Shown: positions 18,245 through 27,766 of the stretch, piece after piece
Position numbering within the stretch: position 1 is the stretch's first letter
Layout: each line of letters begins with the position of its first letter
Origin: Paenibacillus glycanilyticus NBRC 16618
Lineage (GTDB): Bacteria > Bacillota > Bacilli > Paenibacillales > Paenibacillaceae
Direction of reading: 5' to 3'
DNA length: 64,000 nt
Assembly: GCF_004000805.1 (NCBI RefSeq)
Contig: NZ_BILY01000011.1
Span: 108,173 to 172,172, forward strand
Program-made: the position numbers and the translations under genes
Notes under the pieces: model-generated
Told to the model about the DNA's origin: nothing
What the model saw: the letters and a program-made list of their open reading frames with translations, nothing else
Database searches by the model: none

Positions 18245-19621
18245 TCACCAACCTTTTTCAGAATCCGAGTTGTACAATATGCGGGAGCGAACGTCACCTA
18301 TCAAATAAAGCGTACCAGTCACAACCCCAAGGTCTGTTTCCCCGGTCAATTGTTGCAATTTGCGGAGGCCTTCGCGCCAATCCTTCTCCACGATAAGCTC
18401 AAAGGAAGACTCCGCGGGCTTCACATCGCGGACAAGATCGGCTAGAAGCTCCGCATCAAACTTGCTGCGGAAATCAGGCTCGGTCACGATAAGCGTATCC
18501 ACTATTGGTAGTATATGCTTTAGAACATCCCGATGATTCTTATTCTCTACCATCGCCATCATGACGTGAAGACGGTCATACCGGTAAGTCGAGCGAAGCG
18601 CCTGCACAAGCGATTCAGCGCCTTCCGGATTATGCGCTCCGTCAATCAGAATGCGGGGCGAACGGGATACCATTTCGAGACGTCCCGGCCATTTCGCCTC
18701 GCGCAGCCCGTCTGCGAGAGCGTCGTCTTCTACGATCAATGCGTAATATTGACGAAGCACTTCAAGCGTCATGACAGCAACGGCGGCATTCGTCCGCTGA
18801 TGCGCGCCATTAAGCGTAATCGTGAGCGGTTCAATCGAACGGAACATGCCTTCGAAACGGAAGGTTTGCTCATCCTCTTCGCTGGACAGCTCCTTGATGT
18901 TGAACTGCTCGCCTAACAGATACAGCGTACTCTTCTTCTCCGCTGCCGTCCGCTTCACAACCTCAACGACTTCAGGCTGATCCACTGCGCTAACTACCGG
19001 AACGCCGGCTTTAATAATGCCGGCCTTTTCGGAGGCTACAGCCTCAAGCGTGTTGCCAAGCCGGTCCATATGGTCATGGCCGACATTCGTAATGACGGAG
19101 ATGATAGGCGTAACGATGTTCGTCACGTCCATTCTTCCGCCGAGCCCTGTTTCCCAAACGACGTAATCCGGATAAGTAACGGTCGCATAGAACAGAATGG
19201 CAAGAGCCGTAGATACTTCGAACATCGTAGGCGAGCCGAACTCCGTCTCCGCTAATTCCTCTACATGAGGCTTAAGCACATTGGCTAGACGAAGGAGAGT
19301 CTCTTCTTCGATGTCCTTGCCGTTATATTGGAACCGGTTTGTGAATTTCGTAATGTAAGGCGAAGTAAACGTCCCTACGTCATATCCGCATTTCATCAAT
19401 ACGCTTGTTAAGTACGCGCAGGTTGAACCTTTGCCGTTCGTACCGGCAATATGAATAAATTTGAGCCTGCGGTGAGGGTTATTCAGTCTCTCCAGCAGCT
19501 GCTCGATACGGTCAAGACCCGGGCGGATTCCGAACGGAATAAGCCCGTTGATCCAATCGACCGCTTCCTTATAGGAACGAAGCATGTCGCTTCGTTCCGT
19601 TTCTGTTCCGTTTTCGATCAT
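18245..19621 (-). CDS. folC: Bifunctional folylpolyglutamate/dihydrofolate synthase
   Basis: Attaches glutamate to dihydropteroate and to reduced folates. Mur-ligase fold with [17 protein letters not shown]-loop, [14 protein letters not shown] and [14 protein letters not shown]. 458 residues from ATG 19621; the first ~13 residues are variable and a start at the second Met (MLRSYKEA) is possible. It follows valS by 27 nt, the conserved valS-folC pair. Confidence 0.96.
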   Translation of the reverse strand: MIENGTETERSDMLRSYKEAVDWINGLIPFGIRPGLDRIEQLLERLNNPHRRLKFIHIAGTNGKGSTCAYLTSVLMKCGYDVGTFTSPYITKFTNRFQYNGKDIEEETLLRLANVLKPHVEELAETEFGSPTMFEVSTALAILFYATVTYPDYVVWETGLGGRMDVTNIVTPIISVITNVGHDHMDRLGNTLEAVASEKAGIIKAGVPVVSAVDQPEVVEVVKRTAAEKKSTLYLLGEQFNIKELSSEEDEQTFRFEGMFRSIEPLTITLNGAHQRTNAAVAVMTLEVLRQYYALIVEDDALADGLREAKWPGRLEMVSRSPRILIDGAHNPEGAESLVQALRSTYRYDRLHVMMAMVENKNHRDVLKHILPIVDTLIVTEPDFRSKFDAELLADLVRDVKPAESSFELIVEKDWREGLRKLQQLTGETDLGVVTGTLYLIGDVRSRILYNSDSEKGW

Positions 19622-19648
19622 CGTAAACGTCCTTCTTCCATCAGATCA

Positions 19649-22300
19649 TTAGCTGCGCAGCTCTTCGATGCGCGCAAGAACCTTATCGCGTTTGCTTGCG
19701 TAGTCTGCCATTTTGGCGCGTTCTTCATCAATGACTTTAGCCGGTGCCTTCGCAACGAAACCTTCGTTACTAAGCTTTTTCTCCACGCGCTCTACTTCGG
19801 AGCTCAGCGTTGCCAGCTCTTTCTCGAGACGGGCGATCTCCTGCGAAATATCGATCAGTCCCGCAAGAGGCAGGTAAAGCTCCGCACCGGTTACGATTGC
19901 CGTCATTGCTTTATCCGGAGCGGCCAGGCCAAGACCGGTCTCAAACGACGAAGTGCCGCAGAAACGTCTGATAAATTCCTCGTTGCGGCTGACAATCGCA
20001 GCCTCGGCTTCACCGGAAGGCTTGATCATCAGTTCAACTTTCTTGCTCATCGGTACATTCACTTCCGCGCGAACGTTACGAACCGCGCGGATGATATCCA
20101 TGAGAAGCTCCATCTCTTTTACCGCTTCAGGCGCTTCAAGAGCCTCGTCGTATACCGGCCAAGCGGCAACGGTAATCGATTCGCCTTCATGCGGCAGATG
20201 CTGCCAGATTTCTTCGCTGATATAAGGCATAAACGGATGAATCAGACGCTGCGTACGGTCAAGCACATAAGCCAGAACCGACTGCGTCGCGCGTTTTGCC
20301 TGCTCATCCGTGCCGTACAGGTTAAGCTTGGCAAATTCGATATACCAGTCGCACAGATCATCCCAGATGAAGTTGTACAAAATGCGGCCGGTTTCGCCGA
20401 ACTCGTAGCTGTCGATCAAACGGGTCGCTTCGCGCACCGTTTCGTTCAGGCGATGCAGAATCCAGCGCTCAGCCGTACCGAGATTGCTCTTGATATCGAT
20501 GTCGGAAGCCGTAAAGCCTTCAAGGTTCATCAGAGCGAAACGGGAGGCGTTCCAAATCTTGTTCGCAAAGTTGCGGGCCTGCTCGACCTTCTCGATCCGG
20601 AAGCGCAGATCCTGACCCGGCGTGCTGCCCGTCGAGATCATGTAACGCATCGCATCGGCACCGTAGTTCTCGATGACGTCAAGCGGGTCAACGCCGTTGC
20701 CAAGCGATTTGGACATTTTGCGTCCTTCCGCGTCGCGAACGAGACCATGCATCAGTACGTCCTTGAACGGGATTTGATCCGTGAACTCAAGCGCCGTAAA
20801 GATCATGCGCGCAACCCAGAAATAAACGATGTCGTAGCCCGTTACAAGAACATCCGTCGGGTAGTAACGTTTGAAGTCTTCCGTTTCTTCCGGCCAGCCG
20901 AGCGTGGAGAACGGCCAGAGCCCGGAGCTGAACCAGGTATCCAGAACGTCTTCGTCCTGACGAAGCGATGTGCTGCCGCAAGCCGCGCAGGCCGTTACGT
21001 CCTCGCGGGCAACATGCATCTCGCCGCAAGATTCGCAGTACCATGCCGGAATACGGTGGCCCCACCACAGTTGGCGGGAAATACACCAGTCGCGGACATT
21101 TTCAATCCAGTTCAAATAAATTTTCTCGAAGCGATCCGGTACGAAGTTAACGCCATTGCCGGATTTTTGCGCTTCGATCGCGCGTTCAGCCAGCGGCTTC
21201 ATCGCAACGAACCATTGCGTCGACAAATACGGCTCAACAACCGCGCCGCTGCGCTCGCTGTGGCCAACCTGATGCACGTGGTCCTCGATGCGGATGCAAA
21301 CGCCTTGCTCCTGCAGATCCTTCACCAGCTTCTTGCGGCATTCCGCACGGTCGAGACCTTGATAAGGACCCGCATGCTCGTTCATCGTGCCTGTCTCATC
21401 CATGACGATGATTTGCGGCAGGTCATGGCGCAGGCCAACCTCGAAGTCGTTCGGGTCATGCGCAGGCGTAATTTTTACAGCGCCGGATCCAAAATCCTTC
21501 TCCACGTAATCATCGGCAATAATCGGAATCTCGCGGCCAACTACCGGCAGTACGAGCATCTGGCCAATCAGATGCTTGTAACGCTCGTCTTCCGGATGGA
21601 CCGCTACGGCCGTATCGCCAAGCATCGTCTCCGGACGCGTTGTTGCAACGGTAACATAACCGCTGCCGTTCTTGAGCGGATATTGGAGATGGTACAGATG
21701 TCCGTTCAGCTCTTTGTACTCTACTTCAATATCGGACAAAGCCGTACGCGCGGCCGGGTCCCAGTTAATAATCTTTTTGCCGCGGTAGATAAGGCCCTTC
21801 TCATGCAAACGGACGAATACTTCGCGTACCGCTTTGGACAAACCCTCGTCCAATGTAAAACGTTCGCGGGAGTAGTCCAGAGACAGTCCCATTTTGCCCC
21901 ATTGCTCGCGAATGGTGTTCGCGTATAGCTCTTTCCAGTCCCACACCTGCTCCAGGAACTTCTCGCGGCCTAGGTCGTAACGGCTCAACCCCTGTTCGCG
22001 CAGCTTCTGTTCTACCTTGGTTTGGGTAGCAATGCCCGCATGGTCGGTGCCAGGCAGCCACAGCGTGTCAAAGCCCTGCATCCGTTTGGTGCGGATAATG
22101 ATATCTTGAAGGGTGAAATCGAGCGCATGCCCGATATGAAGCATCCCCGTAACGTTTGGCGGCGGGATTACGATCGTAAAAGGCTTTGCTTCCGGGCGCT
22201 GGCCCGCCTTGAAAAATTGACCCTGCTGCCAGAAGTCGTACCACTTCTGCTCGGCTGCCTTCGGATCGTAAGTCGTCGGCATTGTTGTCTTGTCTGACAT
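19649..22300 (-). CDS. valS: Valyl-tRNA synthetase
   Basis: Charges tRNA-Val. HIGH motif at residues 55-58 ([15 protein letters not shown]), KMSKS at about 528-532 ([11 protein letters not shown]), an editing domain with [13 protein letters not shown], a zinc knuckle (CESCGE ... CAACGS), the anticodon-binding domain, and a C-terminal coiled-coil arm ([19 protein letters not shown]). 883 residues is standard. ATG 22300 follows AGGAGGA. Expression is controlled by a T-box leader, between which and the gene lies a 67-bp tandem duplication. Confidence 0.98.
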   Translation of the reverse strand: MSDKTTMPTTYDPKAAEQKWYDFWQQGQFFKAGQRPEAKPFTIVIPPPNVTGMLHIGHALDFTLQDIIIRTKRMQGFDTLWLPGTDHAGIATQTKVEQKLREQGLSRYDLGREKFLEQVWDWKELYANTIREQWGKMGLSLDYSRERFTLDEGLSKAVREVFVRLHEKGLIYRGKKIINWDPAARTALSDIEVEYKELNGHLYHLQYPLKNGSGYVTVATTRPETMLGDTAVAVHPEDERYKHLIGQMLVLPVVGREIPIIADDYVEKDFGSGAVKITPAHDPNDFEVGLRHDLPQIIVMDETGTMNEHAGPYQGLDRAECRKKLVKDLQEQGVCIRIEDHVHQVGHSERSGAVVEPYLSTQWFVAMKPLAERAIEAQKSGNGVNFVPDRFEKIYLNWIENVRDWCISRQLWWGHRIPAWYCESCGEMHVAREDVTACAACGSTSLRQDEDVLDTWFSSGLWPFSTLGWPEETEDFKRYYPTDVLVTGYDIVYFWVARMIFTALEFTDQIPFKDVLMHGLVRDAEGRKMSKSLGNGVDPLDVIENYGADAMRYMISTGSTPGQDLRFRIEKVEQARNFANKIWNASRFALMNLEGFTASDIDIKSNLGTAERWILHRLNETVREATRLIDSYEFGETGRILYNFIWDDLCDWYIEFAKLNLYGTDEQAKRATQSVLAYVLDRTQRLIHPFMPYISEEIWQHLPHEGESITVAAWPVYDEALEAPEAVKEMELLMDIIRAVRNVRAEVNVPMSKKVELMIKPSGEAEAAIVSRNEEFIRRFCGTSSFETGLGLAAPDKAMTAIVTGAELYLPLAGLIDISQEIARLEKELATLSSEVERVEKKLSNEGFVAKAPAKVIDEERAKMADYASKRDKVLARIEELRS

Positions 22301-22315
22301 CTTTACATCCTCCTA

Positions 22316-22449
22316 AAATGAATTGCCAAACTAGGTTGTTTATCAACCGTTTGTGGTGATTCATGCTTCGAAAGCATAAACCAAATGAATTGCCAAACTA
22401 GGTTGTTTATCAACCGTTTGTGGTGATTCATGCTTCGAAAGCATAAACC
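22316..22449 (-). repeat. Perfect 67-bp tandem duplication in the valS leader
   Basis: Units 22316-22382 and 22383-22449 are identical base for base. Each can fold into a nested hairpin (GAAT..CC..AAAC..GGTTG / CAACC..GTTTG..GG..ATTC) plus a second ATGCTT/AAGCAT hairpin. The first unit ends one base upstream of the valS Shine-Dalgarno, so the duplication sits between the T-box terminator and the start codon and must be transcribed with valS. Confidence 0.95.
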
Positions 22450-22501
22450 AAAATTTTACTTTGCAAGCATTGCCATTCCTGTCATTGCATGGATAGAAAT
22501 A

Positions 22502-22779
22502 CAAAAAAACCTTCCGCCCTTATAGCAAAGGACGAAAGGTTATCTTCCGTGGTACCACCTTTGTTCCGCACCTCAGACAAGCAAGCGCGGCACTCAAACA
22601 GATAACGGCTGCGGCCGGCTTGAAATAACGGATGAACCCGCTTCATTCAAGCAACTCCGGGGCGACAAGCGAAGCAGTAAATTCCTGCGGTACCTTTCAG
22701 CGTTACAGTCCCGCTCTCTGAAGGCTTGGCTGCTTACTCTTCCCCTTCAACGTCAATATATGTTGAAAAAAATCAGATA
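22502..22779 (-). promoter_or_regulatory. T-box riboswitch (tRNA-Val) controlling valS
   Basis: The minus-strand RNA contains the antiterminator T-box AAAGGTGGTACCACGG (about 22565-22550), followed by a terminator (CCTTTCGTCC...GGGCGGAAGG and seven T, ending ~22502). In Stem I the 5' strand GGGGAAGAGTAAGCAG carries the AGTA S-turn and pairs with CTGCTT...GCCCC. The specifier-loop side reads GTC (22666-22664) followed by G and then the CCCC helix, which is a valine codon plus the conserved purine. Uncharged tRNA-Val should favour read-through into valS. Confidence 0.93.
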
Positions 22780-22785
22780 TAGCAT

Positions 22786-22814
22786 ATTTTATCCAAGATG
22801 TCCCCGAAAGTCAA
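22786..22814 (-). promoter_or_regulatory. SigA-type promoter of valS
   Basis: TTGACT (22814-22809) and TAAAAT (22791-22786) with a 17-bp spacer on the minus strand, placing the start of transcription just upstream of the T-box. It lies immediately after the stop codon of the MFS gene. Confidence 0.8.
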
Positions 22815-22831
22815 CTTGCGTCTACGCCTAA

Positions 22832-24334
22832 TTAGTGGCCCATCATCATTGGCATATCGGCTTTTTCCGTGCTTGCGCCTTCCGCGCGCTTCGGCTTCGA
22901 GAGCAGGAACCCGATCAGCGTGCCAACGACGCCGATAATCGTCAGAATTAGGAATGTATCTCCGTAAGAGGAAGCCGCCACATGGGAAGCAATCACTGGC
23001 GTGATATCGGCAGGATTCGTAATTCCCCCAGCCGCCATTTCGGAAGTCATGTAATGCTCGGTGCGTCTTGCCAGAATCGTTGCAAGTCCAGCTACCGCAA
23101 AGGATGTCATAACCTGCTGGGCTGCGTTTGTCAGGGAAGTTACGCGGCTGACCAGCTCGGGAGGAGCCGATTGAATAATATGCGTATTCAGCGGCATCAT
23201 CGAAAGCCCCATACCCGCTCCAAGCAGAATAAGCGGCAAGATATACGAGCCTACCGTTGCGTCGGACGAGATGTTCGACAAGAGGAACGCGCCGATCGTT
23301 ACGATTGCCAGACCGCTCATGACTAGCGGACGGGCGCCAATCTTGTCAAACAGCTTGCCGCCAATCGGCATAAAGACCGCTGCGGCCAAAGCCTGCGGAA
23401 GCAGGATCAAGCCGGTATCGAGCGCAGAGTAGCCTTTGGCCGTCTGCAGGAACAGCGGGAACAGGAACAAGGTGCCAAAGAGGGCGATCTGGGATACCCA
23501 TTGAACGACAATCCCTTTGGAGAAATCCGCCGATTTGAACACGCGAAGCTCAAGAAGCGGCTGTTTGCGGTTCAATTCCACGATAATAAAGATGATAAGC
23601 GAGACGCCGCCTACGATAAGACCGGTCAACGTTTTCGCGGAGCCCCAGTCCGTACCGCCCTCGCTAACGCCGTAAGCAAGACCGGCAAAAGCCAGCGGAG
23701 CAAAAATCATGCCAAGCACGTCAAGCTGAGGTACCGTTTGGCGGGCCAAAGCCGGCAAGGTGCGAAGACCAAGGAAAACCGCCACAACGCCTACAGGGAT
23801 ATTAATAATAAAGATCCAGTGCCAGGTTACGTAGTCGACCAGCCAGCCTGCAAGCACAGGTCCAAGTGCAGGCGCGAGAAGCATCGGAATACCGATCATG
23901 CCCATCACGGCGCCTTGTTTGCCCGGAGGGCTTAAACGGTAAGTAAAGGCCATCGCAATCGGGGCAACCATGCCGCCGCCTAGACCTTGAATAATACGGA
24001 AAATAATCAATTGTTCAGCCGTTGTCGCAAATGCGCAAAGCGCGGAGCCAATCGTAAACAGAACGATCGAAGTCAAATAGATTTGCTTCGCGCCGAAACG
24101 GTCGGATAACCATCCGGCAAGCGGAATAACGGCAGCCTGCGCCAGCGCATACCCCGTTACCGTCCATTGAATAAGCGACAGGCTTGCTCCCCCGAAATCT
24201 TCGCGAAGCTTAGGGATCGCTACGTTCATCGCCGTGCCGTCGAGAATGACCATGAACATCCCCACAATGATCGCAAGTAGCGGTACCATTATGGATTTGA
24301 TAGACATGGAGCTGTTGTTTGTTGCTTCAGTCAT
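22832..24334 (-). CDS. DHA2-family MFS drug exporter (EmrB/QacA type)
   Basis: Proton-driven multidrug efflux pump of the 14-segment class. The 500-residue protein has the expected hydrophobic segments, motif A (GWLSDRFGAKQIYL), the antiporter motif C-like run (GMIGIPMLLAPALGPVLAGW) and an early Asp in MVILDGTAMNVAIP typical of EmrB/MDR. The tail ends MPMMMGH. ATG 24334 with AGGAGGAGAG upstream. It is divergent from a TetR regulator with two palindromic operators between them, the classical inducible efflux arrangement. Substrate cannot be read. The cassette interrupts the valS-spoVID neighbourhood seen in Bacillus, so it is probably an insertion. Confidence 0.9.
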   Translation of the reverse strand: MTEATNNSSMSIKSIMVPLLAIIVGMFMVILDGTAMNVAIPKLREDFGGASLSLIQWTVTGYALAQAAVIPLAGWLSDRFGAKQIYLTSIVLFTIGSALCAFATTAEQLIIFRIIQGLGGGMVAPIAMAFTYRLSPPGKQGAVMGMIGIPMLLAPALGPVLAGWLVDYVTWHWIFIINIPVGVVAVFLGLRTLPALARQTVPQLDVLGMIFAPLAFAGLAYGVSEGGTDWGSAKTLTGLIVGGVSLIIFIIVELNRKQPLLELRVFKSADFSKGIVVQWVSQIALFGTLFLFPLFLQTAKGYSALDTGLILLPQALAAAVFMPIGGKLFDKIGARPLVMSGLAIVTIGAFLLSNISSDATVGSYILPLILLGAGMGLSMMPLNTHIIQSAPPELVSRVTSLTNAAQQVMTSFAVAGLATILARRTEHYMTSEMAAGGITNPADITPVIASHVAASSYGDTFLILTIIGVVGTLIGFLLSKPKRAEGASTEKADMPMMMGH

Positions 24335-24469
24335 AAATTCCTCTCTCCTCCTAAAACATATTGAAGTAATTCTTGCTCGGCGGCAAGTTACTTTCTCTCT
24401 ATTGCAAATCCGCTGACGCCTTGACCTCTTTACTATCCAGCAGTAAAATGAGTTAGGCGCAAGACGACT

Positions 24470-24485
24470 GCGGACAATTGTCCGC
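24470..24485. promoter_or_regulatory. Palindromic operator O1 of the efflux cassette
   Basis: Perfect 16-bp palindrome GCGGACAATTGTCCGC. The same 14-bp core recurs at 24499-24512 with a centre-to-centre spacing of 28 bp. It overlaps the -35 of the tetR-directed promoter (TTGTCC) and the -10 of the pump-directed promoter (GACAAT). Probable TetR-family repressor site. Confidence 0.85.
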
Positions 24486-24498
24486 TAACGTATGATAA

Positions 24499-24512
24499 CG
24501 GACAATTGTCCG
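24499..24512. promoter_or_regulatory. Palindromic operator O2 of the efflux cassette
   Basis: Perfect 14-bp palindrome CGGACAATTGTCCG, identical core to O1. TTGTCC in one operator and GACAAT in the other are 17 bp apart on both strands, so the two operators may themselves supply the -35 and -10 of two divergent overlapping promoters. Confidence 0.85.
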
Positions 24513-24566
24513 CTTTGTCAATACAATCATGCTTTATTTATTTTTCATGAAATGGAGGGTGCGCGC

Positions 24567-25169
24567 ATGACCGATAAAAAGAAGGACTCGCAAGAGGTTA
24601 GCAAGATGATTCTGCAAGCCGCAAGGTCCCTTTTTGCCGAACACGGCGTTGAAGCCGTCAGCATGCACCAGATTGCTAAATCCATTCAAATTGGACAAGG
24701 CACGCTGTACAGGCGTTATGCGAATAAATCCGACTTATGCATGGACCTGATGAATGACACCTTCGAGGATCTGATGGAGGAATTCCGCCGGCTGCTCGAG
24801 CCATTGGCGGATAAGCCTGTACTGGACAGATTGACAGTCGTTCTCCGGCGTCTAATCGTATTCTCGAACGACCAGCTGGAATGGCTGAATGTTATTAAGG
24901 TGAGCAAAACCTGCAAGCCGGATGACCTGGACTTCTATGAAAGTCCAAACTACCGGAAGCTAAATAATCTGTTTCTATCTCTCCTTCAAGAAGCGCAGCG
25001 CAAAGACGAAATTATAGCACTTGTTCCCGAATTTACGGCCCATATGCTGATCAGTGCCATGGCTCCCGAATCTCTTATCTATTATTCGAAGGTACTGGGT
25101 TATTCGATCGAACAGATTGCGGACAACTTCTGCATGACCATGTTGAACCCGCTGTTCAAGACGATGTAA
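24567..25169 (+). CDS. TetR/AcrR-family transcriptional regulator
   Basis: Likely repressor of the adjacent pump and of itself. The 200-residue protein MTDKKKDSQEVSKMILQAAR has the TetR helix-turn-helix (about 33-55, with AKSIQIGQGTLYRRYANKSD) and a helical ligand-binding C-terminal domain. ATG 24567 is preferred over upstream codons because GGAGGGT lies 8 nt before. It is the only plus-strand gene in the first 48 kb apart from shadows, which supports arrival as a cassette. Ends in a shared bidirectional terminator with spoVID. Confidence 0.92.
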   Translation: MTDKKKDSQEVSKMILQAARSLFAEHGVEAVSMHQIAKSIQIGQGTLYRRYANKSDLCMDLMNDTFEDLMEEFRRLLEPLADKPVLDRLTVVLRRLIVFSNDQLEWLNVIKVSKTCKPDDLDFYESPNYRKLNNLFLSLLQEAQRKDEIIALVPEFTAHMLISAMAPESLIYYSKVLGYSIEQIADNFCMTMLNPLFKTM

Positions 25170-25170
25170 T

Positions 25171-25217
25171 AAAAGCTCCTCCGTCAGCCCAGAGAAAGGC
25201 TGACGGAGGAGCTTTTT
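25171..25217. terminator. Bidirectional terminator between tetR and spoVID
   Basis: Stem AAAGCTCCTCCGTCAGCC / GGCTGACGGAGGAGCTTT with A-run on one side and six T on the other, lying between two convergent genes. Confidence 0.9.
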
Positions 25218-25220
25218 TAG

Positions 25221-26630
25221 TTAGGGAATATAGAGAAGCTGGCCTTCCGCGACGGAAGATTCGTTCAAGCCGTTATACAGCAAAATCTCGCGAGGATTGA
25301 GGCTGTATCTGACCGCAATCGACTCCAGCGTCTCGTCTCTTTGGACGATGCAGACACGGATTTTGCGGAATTCGTTCTCCTCCGACTGTTTGCCGAGGAA
25401 TAAGGTCTTCCACTCGATATCGTCGCCGGATGAGCGGGTTTTAGCCTGCTCGGCTTGCTTGGCTGCAACCTCTTCGGCCGCCTGTCGCGCAGCCTGCTCG
25501 CGCTTGCTCGTTTGCAGCAGCGTCATCAGACCAACATTGGGCGCTTGCTCCGGATTGTTTTCCGGCTGCTTACTGCCGACGCCTATCCGAATCTCCTGCT
25601 TCTCGTTGTCCGGCACGCGGGGAGCCTCCGGCTGCGCCTGCCATTCCGCTTCGCCTGCCGAGTCTCCGCCGAAGGAAGCAAATGCCTCCTCGTTAGGCTC
25701 ATCCGCTTGTTCGGCAAAGGACTCCTCCTGCCATTCTTCTTCGCTTTCCTGTTCGAACTCGTAAGTATTCTCCCTCTGCGAAGGCGGAGGCGCCTGTGGA
25801 GGAACGGTTGGCTGATAGAACGAAGCAGCATTTTGTTGATTCGCAGGTTGATAGGACTGCGCTTCGGGCTGGGTTCCAGGCTGATTGGCCGGCTGGCTCG
25901 ATTGGAACCACTGCGAAGCAGACCAGCCGCTGTCCCTCGGCGAAGCCGAAATCGTGACGGAAGCATCCGCTTCTTCGACTTCGTCTATCCCTTCTTCCTG
26001 CTCCTCTTCCTCGAATGCCTCGAAGCTTTCTTCTTCCTCTTCTTCCTCGAACTCTTCTTCCTGAGCTCTTTGCGTTCCAGGAAGCTGGCCTGCATAGCCC
26101 GTAAAATAAGGCTGCTGCGTCACCGACTGCCACGTTTCCTGAGGCTGGGCCTCAATGTCCGATTGCGCCTCTGCCTCGAAATCGGATTCCTCATTCGAAG
26201 CCTCGCGCTCATGAACGACCGTTATCGGCTCCTCCCGCCATGCCTCTTCCGCATCGGGAAGCGGTTCAACGAGTATACCTCTAAGCGATAACACGCCGGT
26301 CACGTTAAGCGTCCGCGCGGACAATAAATCTACGTCAAAATTATCGATTTCTACCGAAATGTCGTCGAGCCGAGATACCCGGTTGAGCGGCAGCGTAATT
26401 TCGACCGGAATCCAGTGCTCCAGCGTCTGCAGGCTTCCTCCGTCCGATTGGCCGCGATACACGCCGTTTAAGAGCAGCTGCCCTTTCAGCACCGCATGAT
26501 CACCCTGCTCAATCACCTGAATACGCGGGGTTAGTTCAATTTCCTCCAGTTCGTCAATCGCCGCTACCTCATCCGGCAAATGAATACGCTCATACAAATC
26601 AAATCGCAAGCCTTTGGATTGATCTGTCAC
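25221..26630 (-). CDS. spoVID: Stage VI sporulation protein D (SpoVID-like, LysM)
   Basis: Spore coat morphogenetic protein that drives encasement by the coat. The N-terminal ~140 residues (LRFDLYERIHLPDEVAAIDE, LNGVYRGQ, WIPVEITLPLNRV) form the conserved SpoVID domain. A long acidic, Gln/Pro-rich middle (about 145-390) is low complexity. The C-terminus is a LysM domain (IVQRDETLESIAVRYSLNPREI ... GQLLYIP). 469 residues is somewhat shorter than B. subtilis SpoVID, the difference lying in the low-complexity middle. It keeps its place near hemL and valS. Confidence 0.88.
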   Translation of the reverse strand: MTDQSKGLRFDLYERIHLPDEVAAIDELEEIELTPRIQVIEQGDHAVLKGQLLLNGVYRGQSDGGSLQTLEHWIPVEITLPLNRVSRLDDISVEIDNFDVDLLSARTLNVTGVLSLRGILVEPLPDAEEAWREEPITVVHEREASNEESDFEAEAQSDIEAQPQETWQSVTQQPYFTGYAGQLPGTQRAQEEEFEEEEEEESFEAFEEEEQEEGIDEVEEADASVTISASPRDSGWSASQWFQSSQPANQPGTQPEAQSYQPANQQNAASFYQPTVPPQAPPPSQRENTYEFEQESEEEWQEESFAEQADEPNEEAFASFGGDSAGEAEWQAQPEAPRVPDNEKQEIRIGVGSKQPENNPEQAPNVGLMTLLQTSKREQAARQAAEEVAAKQAEQAKTRSSGDDIEWKTLFLGKQSEENEFRKIRVCIVQRDETLESIAVRYSLNPREILLYNGLNESSVAEGQLLYIP

Positions 26631-26737
26631 GCGATATCCTCCCTCCCAATACCATAAATGAAAAGCAAATGCCTAAAGCTTGGGCTAAAGTTACATTCAC
26701 TACTATCTATATGGCGCGGAAATAAGGCGCATGACTA

Positions 26738-27736
26738 TCAATTTGTCCGTCTGCCCAGCTTGTCAAGAAGATTCGCAAGCCATTCGGGCTCCGCTGCGGC
26801 CGCTTCTACGAAATCACCCGTCCATGGATGAGGAAAAAGCAGCCGTTCGCCATGGAGCGCCTGATGCTGCAGCAGTCTCGTATCCCCGCCGTACAGCTTG
26901 TCGCCAAGCAAGGGATGGCCAAGATGGCTCATATGCACGCGAATTTGATGGGTTCTGCCGGTTTCCAGACGCAAACGGACAAGAGTAGCATCCGAAAAAG
27001 CGCGAATGGTTTCATAGTGGGTAATAGCCGGATCGCCGCCGGGCGTTACGCGTCGCCTTGAAGAATGATGACGGTCTTTACCGATTGGAGCGTTTATCGT
27101 GCCGGACGGCTTTTTCACCTTTCCTTGGACGACGGCAAGATAACGCCGATCAATCCGTTTCTCGCGCATGGCTTCATCCAGCACCCATTGGGCAAGATCA
27201 TTCTTCGAATACAGCACCGGACCGGATGTATCGTCATCCAGACGATGATTATGCCGGACGGGAAGCGGATCCCCTTGCTCCAGCAGCCATCGCAACGCCG
27301 CTTCATCCAGTGTACCGGTCTGACCGGCATGGGATTCGTGAACCGGCATACCCGCTGGCTTGTTAAGGACAAGGCAGAAGTCATCCTCGTAGAGGACCTC
27401 CGGTGCCTGTGCTAGAGAGGAATAGCCGCTGCTCTTTACTTTGCGGTATAACGGATCCGAGACGGGGTCTACCGGCGGGAAAGCTAGGAGGCGAATCCTC
27501 TCTCCCTCCCAACCGATACCGCCAACCGAGAACAGACGGTTAATCCATTTTGCCGGAAATAAAGAACAGGCCAGCAGCCATTGCCGCACAAGATGCGGAT
27601 GACTGCCGGCCTCCGGAATGGAAAGCTGCTCCGTTAGCTGCCCGGAAGCCGAATCCTTGCCTGTCGTCTGCCCGGCCAAATCCGCCGGCAGAAGCGACAG
27701 CCATTGCCCCTCGCGTCGATAAGGACGTTTATGCAT
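26738..27736 (-). CDS. RluA-family pseudouridine synthase
   Basis: Converts uridine to pseudouridine in rRNA or tRNA. The catalytic motif HRLDDDTSGPVLYSKN is at residues 164-179 with Asp167 as nucleophile; NKPAGMPVHESH and RTHQIRVHMSHLGHPLLGDKLYG are further signatures. The N-terminal ~100 residues are divergent and a standard S4 domain is not obvious. Target site cannot be predicted. It lies between hemL and spoVID, 30 nt from hemL, so may be co-transcribed with the hem operon. Confidence 0.92.
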   Translation of the reverse strand: MHKRPYRREGQWLSLLPADLAGQTTGKDSASGQLTEQLSIPEAGSHPHLVRQWLLACSLFPAKWINRLFSVGGIGWEGERIRLLAFPPVDPVSDPLYRKVKSSGYSSLAQAPEVLYEDDFCLVLNKPAGMPVHESHAGQTGTLDEAALRWLLEQGDPLPVRHNHRLDDDTSGPVLYSKNDLAQWVLDEAMREKRIDRRYLAVVQGKVKKPSGTINAPIGKDRHHSSRRRVTPGGDPAITHYETIRAFSDATLVRLRLETGRTHQIRVHMSHLGHPLLGDKLYGGDTRLLQHQALHGERLLFPHPWTGDFVEAAAAEPEWLANLLDKLGRRTN

Positions 27737-27766
27737 GGATATCGAACCTTCCTGTTCTACATTTAT

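Noticed and set aside
19451..21928. 825-aa plus-strand open frame
   Set aside because: Antisense shadow of valS/folC; no domain, no Shine-Dalgarno, and composition follows the codon bias of the opposite strand.
22316..22449. CRISPR-like direct repeat
   Set aside because: Two adjacent units with no spacers and no cas genes; this is a simple tandem duplication.
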